From positions 13,565,880-13,620,592 of the forward strand of contig CM012955.1 of assembly GCA_000181795.3 (NCBI GenBank): a DNA stretch of 54,713 nt. Reading direction: 5' to 3'. The DNA is from Trichinella spiralis (Eukaryota; Nematoda; Enoplea; Trichinellida; Trichinellidae). The notes beneath the pieces were generated by a model that did no database searches, was not told the origin of the DNA, and saw only the letters and a program-made list of their open reading frames with translations. Positions 45,740 to 54,713 of this stretch are shown piece after piece (the stretch's first letter is position 1; the number at the start of each line of letters is the position of its first letter). A program made the position numbers and the translations under genes.

Positions 45740-48493
45740 TGCAAAATTTAAATAATACAGTGCATTTATGGTCAAGAGAAAATCAAGTAGAATTGATTAT
45801 AATGAAAATTTCTTTTAACTAAATAAAATGAATTAAATAAATGATTTATAAATTTAATAAAGTAAAAGAAATTCTTCACATATGAATAAATTTTTGGACA
45901 ACATTGTTTGTTTTGTTTTCGATGAACAACACTACTCGGTGATATCGTAATAGAATAAACGAGCGGTTACTTTTCAACAGACTTCCGTCTCAATGTTTTT
46001 CAGCTCGAGCTGAAAGCATTAACTTTGATGTGTTAACTTATTTTATCATTATGCGTAAATTATCAATTCGTGTCTATCAAATCAAATAATAATAAATAAA
46101 TATAAAATGGTTGATATTTTGTAATTGAATTGCATGATGGCAACTGCTGCATGATTTTATTTTCCTAAACTCCAAGTTGAGCACTGCCTGTGACAATTTC
46201 CTAAAATAATTTTCTTTTCATCTAATGATTTAATAATGTCGTGTTTATGTTTTTCTTTTGCGCATAAACTGTCTTCCTATATTTCAAAAGTGTCGAAAGG
46301 ATCGTTTTACATCAAATTTGAATAATTCATTATTTGTAATTTAAATCTTATACTAAAGATAAATCAAATGAAAGATAATTGTAGTGACTTAATTATTAAA
46401 CATTGTTTTTTTTAATAATCTCAAATATACTGCATTTAAATTATGTAGTAATAGTTAGCGAAAAGAAAAGAGCAATATAAATTCGATGGTATAGCGCTGT
46501 CATTGTTTCCGTCCGTCAAAATAAACAAATAAATTATAAATGCAAAGCAACAATTATAATAAATTTAAAGTATGTCAAACTTCAATTATTTCACATTTAA
46601 AAAGTGAACAGTTTAACATAACAAATATGTTTCACAAAATATGAACGTGAATGCAATATTGTTAGCATCAAGTTATATCATAATTAAATTATTTTAATGT
46701 GGATAATTGAAAATTTTCATGAATAAATAGAAATTAATCTTTCATCTCCCTTTTCATTAATAATTATCGGATAATATTAATTAGTTGAATTAAGTACAAT
46801 TCATTGAAATATAATAAGCAGCCTGTAAACAACCTAAACTTGAAAAAGAAATTTGAATTTGGTTTTCATTTATTTTACAGGAATGCTTATCACAATTAAA
46901 TGAGTTAAACAAAAACGTTTTCTTTTTTAATATAATTTGGTTCAAAAAATTGAAATATAATAGCAAATATTTGAATGCGATTTTTTAAAGTGAAGATGAA
47001 ATAAGTGAATAATCCACTAATGAATACAAAATCTTTTATTCAAGAACGTAGTAATGAAAGTCTACATGAAACGTATTGAACAATTATTACTTGTAAATAA
47101 TTTTTGATTACTGTAAAAAGAAATGGCGAAATTTTTACAATGGGAAAGAATAAGTGCATTTTATCGAGTGAATAATACAAGCGATGGTGGAAATTCATTA
47201 ACCACTGGAAAGTGCAGAATAGAACTAATTAATTTATAAAAGCGGGAAAGATTTTCACAAATGAGAAATTAATTCGCAATAATTATCCACCAAAGCGGAC
47301 AAGTGTTCCGATGCATCATAATTTTATCTGCGATAAATGATGGACATGAGCGAAATGTTAACGGTGAAAACTCTTACAGTTTGATTTGAATCGATATTTC
47401 GAAACAAAATGAATATTAAAATAAGAAATAAATTTAATTTTTTTCACCATCGTCCACAGAGATCTTGTTCAAAGTATGCTTTTGGATTCAGTCTATGCCC
47501 TTGCACAATTTTTACAAATGAAAAGAAAATGAAAAAATTAAAAACAGCCTAACTCACCTATATCTGAATTTTTTAAATGCATAATTGATATGCAGCAATA
47601 ATATTTTTCCATATATTTTCTTTTTAATTTCATTTATCAATTTAGTATACTTTTAAATTGATAATGAAAAATGAGAAAAAAACAAAAAATCAATCACAAA
47701 AATGATTTTTTCATGCAAAGTTATAAATTATTCAAAAGCATCAATTGTAAATATGCTTTTTCATTTTTTATTAATAGTTGTTTCTTGGCGTGAAAATTTA
47801 TCGAACAACAATAAAAATAAAAAGAAAGAAGTTTGTGAAAAGCTGAAGGTGAAGAAATAATGTAAAAGTGTATTGAAGCATTGAATTTTTTCAGGCTTCA
47901 GAGCACATGAGAAGACAATCAATTATAAATTATAAATGTGCTTCGCATTCTACTTGATGCTCTTCTTCTTCTACTTTTTTACTCTTATTTCACATGGAAA
48001 AACGAAAGTTTATAATTGAATTTGCATATTGTCTGGGTTTCAAATGCTGCAGTGATTGGAATAAAATGCGTCAGATGAAACATTATTATTCCGTTTAAAT
48101 GTATATTTCCGTAATCAGATAATCAATCAGGAAAAATTGCTTTCTTATTATGTATGATTCAAAAATAAATTTTTTCAATAACACACTTCTTGGAAAAATT
48201 TTTATGTAAATTTTATTTACAAAAATGTCAATAGTAAATAATTTAAAGTTTAAATGAAATATAAGCTTTTATCATATTGCAATTGCTGCCAATAGTCTTG
48301 CAAGGATAAATTTCTGGCCAAATCAACCATCAATCTCAGCACCAGATCCGTTTGTTCAGTTGCACAAGATAATTAAGCAAGTCGTTCATGAAAGGAAATA
48401 GCATGCAGAGCAACTGTGATCATAAAAATCGATCAATCGTCTCATTTTCACAAACGATTATATAAGCAAACTGCAAAGTCAGTTTTACCAGCT
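45740..48493. other. AT-rich intergenic DNA
   Basis: 2.75 kb without a frame of protein-like composition on either strand. Long A/T runs dominate. Presumed promoters of the RRM gene and of receptor copy 2 lie at the two ends. Confidence 0.6.
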
Positions 48494-50992
48494 ATGTTGG
48501 CCGCTTTTAGTATGGGATTTTATTGTTATTTGAGAGAAAATCCCACATCCGAATATTCTTGTACCTTTCGCAATCATGCTTTGCTAGTTTTTTTTATTAC
48601 AATTGGATTGATATCCATAAGTTTGAATATTTTTCTACTACTTTTGGTACTGAAAAAACCACAAAAACCAGCCGCGTTTTACTTTTTGATGAGTAAGTGT
48701 AAAACAATCATTTATAAATTAATTTCAATTAAGAAAAACAAGTTTTGCAGTCTATTGATGCGTATTTTTATACAAATAATAACAAAAAAGGAATAATGTT
48801 ATTATTATTAAATTTTATTTATAATCTACACTGATTCCATGGGAAAAAGAATTCCATTTGTATTATATAACAATTTGTCGTACAATCTGTATATTGTGAT
48901 ATCAAAATGACTTTCTTTATTTCTTCAATTAAAAATAATTTCGTTGATATTTATATGTTATTCGGCATATATTTTGCAAAAATGTTTTTTAATTTTTCCC
49001 ATTTTCTGAAGTTTTATGGTGGTGCTTCAGTTTACAGAGACTGTTCCTGAAAGTTAAAACATTAGATAATAAAAATATCATCATTTTTTAGAAAAATAAA
49101 ACTGCTTTTCATAAGCTAAAAAAAAGAGCATAAACACTGTGTAATTCAATTAGTTATTCTAAAATAAAAGTATTTTTAGCAAAACATTATGATAAAAATG
49201 ACAATGTTGTATTATTAGGAAACGGTTATTAAGTTCATTAATGTTCATATCAGAGCTTATCATTCCACCGTTAGTGATTTTTTATTGTTATGTATTCACA
49301 AGTACGCACACACACACACAGATAGAGAACTAAATGAAATTCAGTGTCCTTTAATTGGATTATATATAAATAATCAACAAATAATTTTCAAACCAATTAA
49401 TCTTCGTAATTTATATTAAACTACTTTTGATTAAACCCAGTGTAAAGTGTTTTTCATTTCTAGTGAAGTTTTCAAGTTGTTTGATATACTATTGCGTGAT
49501 ACTTACAAGTATTGTTATGTAAATCATCATGGTGGATTAAATAGTTAATTGAATAGGTGTCTGTCATGCTATTTCATGTCATGTCATGTCATTAATATAT
49601 CAGTATGCACAAAATCACATTTCAATAACTTTTTTTTCATATTTTGTAATTCACTGTGGAAATTCCCATTGCATAACACAATAATTTGAATTATATTTTA
49701 ATATATAAATAAAAAAGACAATCATGAATAAACTAGTATTTTATTTAGTTGCATGTTGAAAAAAATTACGTTTTACATTTTTACTAGTATGTTAATAAAT
49801 ATAATGATTATTTTATAAATATTTGATAGAAAACTGTTGTAATAAAAGAAAAAAGAGTAATTCTCAGTTGTAAATTCAGTTTTGGCTTGTGCTGGCGTTT
49901 TCAGTGGTCTGTCATGTATATTATTCAACTTCCGGCAATTCAATGTACTCAACTCGTTCAACCCAATTCAGAACACTACCAGCAGAATATGTATCTCAAC
50001 GTCTTTGGACACAACATTATCTTTGATTTCTTTTGATATACTGAGCCTTTCGACATTTATGCTTTGTTTAGAGAGACTTTTAAAATTTTATTCATATCCT
50101 CTTCATAGCATGGTCTTCAAAGAACATCGACCTATACTGATAGTGTTAATCATCCTCGTGATAACTATCGCAAAGGTAATTTTTAACAAGATTTTATCAT
50201 TCTAAAATGCGATTTAAAATTTTCACATTTTTTAAAAATAAAATTATAAAATTTCATTTTATAAAATTGATGACAAAAAGTACATATAAATATTTTTATC
50301 TGATTATAAATGAAATTTTAAGCAAACATATTCTTTCATTTGATGATACGTTAAAATCAAAAAGATTACAGTATGCTTTTTTATAAATGTTATAAATTTT
50401 TAAAAAACAATACAAAAATTATTTTTGTTTCAATAATTTTTAATTAATATAATTGCGAATACTGTGCGTTATTGATAATTGAAATGAACTTTAGATGTCA
50501 ATGTATTGGCTTGACGCTTGGAATCAAAATGCACAGGATGTGCCATCATTTTGTTTGTATCAAGATATTTTCAGCAGATGTTATTACGAATGGCTTTTGA
50601 AAATTAATCTTATATTCAGCGCATCAACATTCTTGCCCTACAGTTTTATTTATGTTGGTCTTGTTTTTCAAAAACGCTCAGGTGGTACGGATTTATCCGC
50701 TATAAAATTTAACCGTGAACGGTCAATCACAAAAAGCATAGTGGCAATTTTATCCATGACACTGATTTGTCAAATCATACCATGGGCTCTAAGGTATTCT
50801 TCATTAAATGGCAGCACTGTCAGCATATGGGATAGTTTGTTTATTTTGCAAGATCTGAATTGGATATTGCTGCCGATTGTTTATGCTGGTATTCACCCTC
50901 AGTTGAAATCAGAAGTACCAACCCTGCGGCCCAAGTGCTTCAAAAGATCACCAACTGCTAGTGCTCCTGTATCACATGTTTACATTGGTTGA
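48494..50992 (+). CDS. Seven-transmembrane receptor, rhodopsin-like, nematode chemoreceptor type (copy 2)
   Basis: Three exons (48494-48692, 49880-50175, 50495-50992) join in phase to give 330 residues. Exon 1 carries a short N-terminus and TM1 (LLVFFITIGLISISLNIFLL, with Asn). Exon 2 has TM2, TM3 ending in FMLCLERLLKFYSYPLHS (ERL in the DRY position) and TM4 (ILIVLIILVITIA). Exon 3 has TM5, a basic loop, TM6 (TLICQIIPWAL) and TM7 with LLPIVYAGIHPQLK, close to NPxxY. The loop-TM6 block and the PxxYxxxHPQ region resemble copy 1, and both genes have a phase-1 intron just after TM1. The ligand is unknown. The frame is open upstream of the chosen ATG from 48416, without an ATG there. Confidence 0.75.
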
Positions 50993-53004
50993 AAATGATG
51001 TTTATTGATCAAATGCATACGGAGGGAGTCGTATTATTTGTCATTAAAATACTGAATTAACCTTCGGATGAATAAAGTCGAGTCAGTTTTGACCCGGGTT
51101 GACTTTCGAACGCAGTCCAGCAATTCTGACTTTCTCAGTAGCTTCATTTTTTTGTCTTTACTACCTAATTGAGCCAAAAGAAGCATTCGAATTAAGTCTC
51201 TTGAATTAAGTTTTGAATCGTCTTTTTTGATCATATATATATATAGTAAATGTATTAGCTAAAAAATTTTTTTTCAAAATTTGGAATTTTTTCGATTGTT
51301 CCACTTTTACATTTATAAATGATCGTGCTTTCCACAATTAACATCCGATACATTCCAGTTGTTGTGGAATAAATGGCCTCTAAATTTGGCGTATTGGTTA
51401 TCTATTATAAGTAACCGCCTAAACACTAGCGTATTGCAAATTTGAAACCGGCTTCATGCAAATTTTCATTTGTTTGTTCTTTTTTCGCTTATCTAGCTTT
51501 AACTGCTCTGATTATTTGTGAATTTCATCAGGCGTGTTTGCAATGACTATCTTGGTACTGACCAGCGAAGCATTACTTTACAATCAGGTTTGATATTTCC
51601 TATTTGTTGTATGTTTTTTAATTACTTTTTTGCTATTTATAGAAAACCCTGAGGACCGGATGTATATGAACAAACAGAAGATGTTGTTGGTTTAGTAAAT
51701 GTGTTTTTATAACTTGTATCTAAATTTGCTGAACATTTCTGATAAGATTTTTTCTACAGTTTTCATAAATGAGAGCTTTAACTTTTTGTGATGTTTATTA
51801 ATCAGTGTAGTGTATTGTAAGTATAGAATGTTTTACCCAAAGTGAAATATATTATTTTCCTAAATTGTGTAACTTTTCACGGTTGAACATTTTATGAGTG
51901 GTGCCATCTGAACTCTTGAGATTAGTATTCACCTTTTCTATGAAAATCGTTGCATCACACACATATATATATATATGTCATTCTAATGTCGATAATCAAA
52001 TTTTTTCCGTTTTAGCTGTTTGTTTCGCACTACTATATTTCGAGTTTTAGCATACCTTTTAAATTCTGATTATATGAAATTGATTGTTGTCATCATTTAA
52101 CTTATTCATTTTACGTTGCGCCCTTCCTCAGTTTAAGAATTTTTATAAAAAATAATAAACATTCAGTATTAACATCGAATTCACTGTATGAACGTTAACC
52201 ATTCATGAAAAACAATATATTCTTGCAAAACTGGAATTTGTAATGTTATTTAAATAATAATTTCATTTGATTTATAACTTGTTTTTCGTACTTTGAAACA
52301 ATGTAGTCAACAGATATTCAAAGTGTAATGCTACTAATAGAAATTGTTGTTTTACTAAACATGTTTTTCAAGATAAATTTTGTAATGTAAAACATTATAA
52401 TTCGGTTTTCTTGAATTAAGTAGACAAAAACATATTGTGATTGTGTTTTGATTTTGAGAAACATGGATTAAAATGCTTCAAACACAATGTAAATAAAAAA
52501 CTGAGTTGTAGTGCATTATAATTGTAAATTAATCAAAACTCCTAATTTCTGTAATCTAATCTTACCTTTTTTATACTTTGTATTTCATTTTATTTATATC
52601 TACATTGTTATTTTTGTTTATTAAATGACAGATACCAGGCTGGCGCCATACAAATTGTGCCTGTAACATGGTTTAAAGTACAGATCCCGTTTCCCGCCAA
52701 AAAATTATCCCAAGAATTCATTAATTCCGATTCATTTCATTAGCAAAATTTTTCAGAAATGTTTTGAGCGATTCACCTACTTTTTAGGCTATTTTTGGTC
52801 GAAACTTTTTTCAAATTTTATGAATATTCAATTAATGAAATTCAAGTACATGCTTAGTTTATCTGACAGCTGAGTAATAACTTTAGTAAAGAAATAACGC
52901 ATTATAAGAAACAGAAAGCGAAAAATAAATATAAAATATTAATTTATAATGTTTTTATCACTCAAGTGAGTTCTAAATGTAGTGACCGCAAAATTGTACT
53001 TGCA
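50993..53004. other. AT-rich DNA downstream of receptor copy 2
   Basis: No gene was supported. A short segment at about 51355-51410 resembles 280-335 at the left edge. A minus-strand frame at 51034-51234 is basic and unrecognised. Confidence 0.5.
51355..51410 (+). repeat. Repeat C, right copy (similar to 280-335)
   Basis: Shared sequence is of the form 'caRttRttgtgRaataa.ggcYtctaaaRttggc...tatct' in the same orientation as the left copy. It is moderately diverged. Confidence 0.55.
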
Positions 53005-53300
53005 ACATACAATGCAAATTTTTTCATTCTGTATGAATATTTAATTAATAAAATTCAGATACAACGCAAACATTAATCTGATTTCATGTGAACTTAAAAC
53101 ATTTTGAAATTCAATCATAATGGGCTTGGAAGTTCAGCTGTTCATTGTTCTTTAAGATTTGATGGGCATTTGTAAGTTTTAGAAAGCTAAAAAATAACAT
53201 ATTTTTTATCTGACAGTCATTATATCTGCAATAGGGGAGTTCATCGTATTTTAATTTTGCAAAAAATGTTGATAAAAATTTAAAGAAAATTCTTTGTTTG
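53005..53300 (+). repeat. Dispersed repeat B, right copy
   Basis: Aligns directly with 505-800, with substitutions and small indels throughout. It lies next to the minus-strand relic at 53340-53840. Confidence 0.8.
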
Positions 53301-53339
53301 TAAGTTTAATAAAACTTTTCTCTGTTCGTCTTCTGAATG

Positions 53340-53840
53340 TCATTTCAGTGAATTACTCAATCTCAAATGAATTACTGCCCTGCAATTTGTCGATCTGACC
53401 AAGAACAACAACTGTCAATTTACTTCCTCCAAACTTTACTTCCATACAATGAAGCAGAATACACAGAAATACAAAAAAAGCAATGCTATTATAGCACCGA
53501 TATACAGCGCCAACACACCATCTTGTATTACCTACAACGATGATCTTGAACATATGCAAATCGTTATGTGTATATACAAACTGAGCGCACAATAAGCGCA
53601 AATGCAGTGCTGCAATATCCGCCCCAATGGAACAGAATTGAATGAAACCAGACGGTGTGCGCCTATATCTTCAATGCCAAGAAGAAGCTATATCCATACA
53701 TGGCTGAAAAACAGGCGTTCTGTGACATCACGACAGTGCACCATCTGCACTAACTCCAGTCGTATAGTTGAAAATACAAATTTTCAGTTTCTTATGAAAT
53801 ATTTTACAGACCTGAAATTGTCACTGATAGATTTTTGATG
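53340..53840 (-). pseudogene. Possible decayed coding fragment with a hydrophobic segment
   Basis: Minus-strand frames here are interrupted, but one contains a strongly hydrophobic stretch (LALYIGAIIALLFLYFCVF), as in a single membrane span. An adjacent frame reads MFKIIVVGNT and FGGSKLTVVV. I cannot assign a family with confidence. Because the neighbouring repeats match the left flank, it may belong to the same decayed gene copy as the cadherin-like fragment. Chance is also possible. Confidence 0.2.
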
Positions 53841-53939
53841 CTTATGTAACAATATCATATATCACTCCATCATCAAGCTATTAATTCTGATATCGATAAA
53901 AAATGCAATTACACTAATATCTGATGTAATAACACTCAT

Positions 53940-53940
53940 T

Positions 53941-53986
<46 letters not shown>

Positions 53987-54215
53987 TAGAGGCAAGTGAA
54001 ACAACGTAACCCATTATTCCACAATTACTGGACAGATTTCGCCCAAACTTTGCATTTCCTTCTGCCCAAGCAATGAAAAATCTACAGTAGCCCCATTTAT
54101 CAGCAGAAATGAATAAAATAAAAATTTGCATGCGATGTCGTTGGCTTTGTTGACCTAATAGAAATCATTTCAGTTTGAGGCCGACCGTGGATGGTAGCTC
54201 AGCGTTTTGATTGCA
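53940..54215 (+). repeat. Dispersed repeat A, right copy, beginning with (AC)n
   Basis: The (AC)n run at 53943-53984 is followed by ~230 bases that match positions 1-240 in inverted orientation. It has a small extra segment at about 54055-54090 (tctgcccaagcaatg...) absent from the left copy. Confidence 0.85.
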
Positions 54216-54510
54216 AAATTGACTGAAGACAAACATTGAAGCTAAACATTATTTTTGCTTTTTATTCATTATTATTTTCTGGAATAATTTCTGAAAAATA
54301 ATTTTTTAATCAACAGCGGAAGAGCATGAACATGAACAATGAGAAGATGGCGCATTTAGCAGTAAGTGGCAGTTTTATCATTTTTAAGTCATAATCACTT
54401 AACAATACAGTTGAGAATCGAGATTAAGCATAATTACTCAATATATTCTCGATGAAGAATTCACAACATGAGATGAGAGGTGACTTAATAAACGCCAAAT
54501 TACTATACAA

Positions 54511-54702
54511 TTAACTTTGATTAAATACACCCTGTACGCATTGTTTATCTATTATTAAAATATGATCTTTTGAAAACACTTTGCAGTAGCTAACATGCCC
54601 TTTTAGTTGCACCATAAGCAAGCTTCTGCCCGCAAATTGTTCACTTAAAATTAGCTTCATTTGAGCTACTTGGTTTTCTACATTTAGAAAATTTTCAGAC
54701 AT
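54511..54702 (-). CDS. Possible C-terminal exon running off or ending near the right edge
   Basis: A 63-codon minus-strand frame starts at an ATG 11 bases from the window end and runs to a stop at 54511. It includes VENQVAQMKLILSEQF and HVSYCKVFSKDHILIIDKQC, which look more protein-like than the flanks. No family was recognised. It could be the last exon of a gene outside the window or a chance frame. Confidence 0.25.
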   Translation of the reverse strand: MSENFLNVENQVAQMKLILSEQFAGRSLLMVQLKGHVSYCKVFSKDHILIIDKQCVQGVFNQS

Positions 54703-54713
54703 ACGTAGGTGTG

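Noticed and set aside
1-54713. A single coordinated novel system spanning the window
   Set aside because: Gene content is mostly conserved housekeeping functions with no shared pathway. The unusual items are separate.

Overview
The window is AT-rich animal nuclear DNA. Genes are split into small exons by very short introns, mostly 47-60 bp. Acceptors are TTTCAG/TTTTAG, and most of the gene starts I examined have a further 3' splice acceptor just upstream. This architecture, together with a 7TM receptor pair of the kind nematodes expand and a tight same-strand cluster that looks like an operon, suggests a nematode or another compact ecdysozoan. The exact taxon cannot be read from the sequence.

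Layout. 1-3.3 kb is repeat-derived flank with a broken cadherin-like fragment. 3.4-5.3 kb (+) is TRAPPC13, a TRAPP complex subunit. 6.0-11.8 kb (-) is a full-length phospholipase C gamma. 14.5-16.0 kb (+) is TMEM98 and 16.5-17.8 kb (+) is PSTK, the kinase of the selenocysteine pathway. 19.0-21.5 kb (+) is DDOST/OST48 of the ER oligosaccharyltransferase. 21.8-22.5 kb (-) is a single-exon globin-like gene. 25.1-26.1 kb (-) is a two-exon gene for a small secreted six-cysteine protein. 29.2-32.8 kb (+) is a 7TM receptor with a 2.7 kb first intron. 33.8-35.7 kb (-) is a Lines/LINS1 homologue, 36.2-36.6 kb (-) a neugrin-like gene, and 36.8-40.9 kb (-) the nucleoporin NUP107. 41.9-43.5 kb (-) is HSDL2 (SDR plus SCP2 domains). 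45.3-45.7 kb (-) is a three-exon gene for a 91-residue single-RRM protein. 48.5-51.0 kb (+) is a second 7TM receptor, paralogous to the first. 51.3-54.2 kb carries repeats homologous to those at the left edge.

Most genes are conserved housekeeping genes: vesicle tethering, phosphoinositide signalling, Sec-tRNA synthesis, N-glycosylation, nuclear pore, and peroxisomal or mitochondrial lipid metabolism. They do not form one pathway. The less ordinary items are the secreted six-cysteine protein, the micro RRM protein, the intronless globin-like gene, the receptor pair with a shared intron position, the NUP107-NGRN-LINS1 cluster with an operon-like intercistronic region, and the paralogous repeats at both window edges. 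I saw no convincing tRNA, rRNA, CRISPR or intact transposon. Exon borders given here were inferred by eye from splice signals, reading phase and protein-family similarity; no transcript evidence was available.
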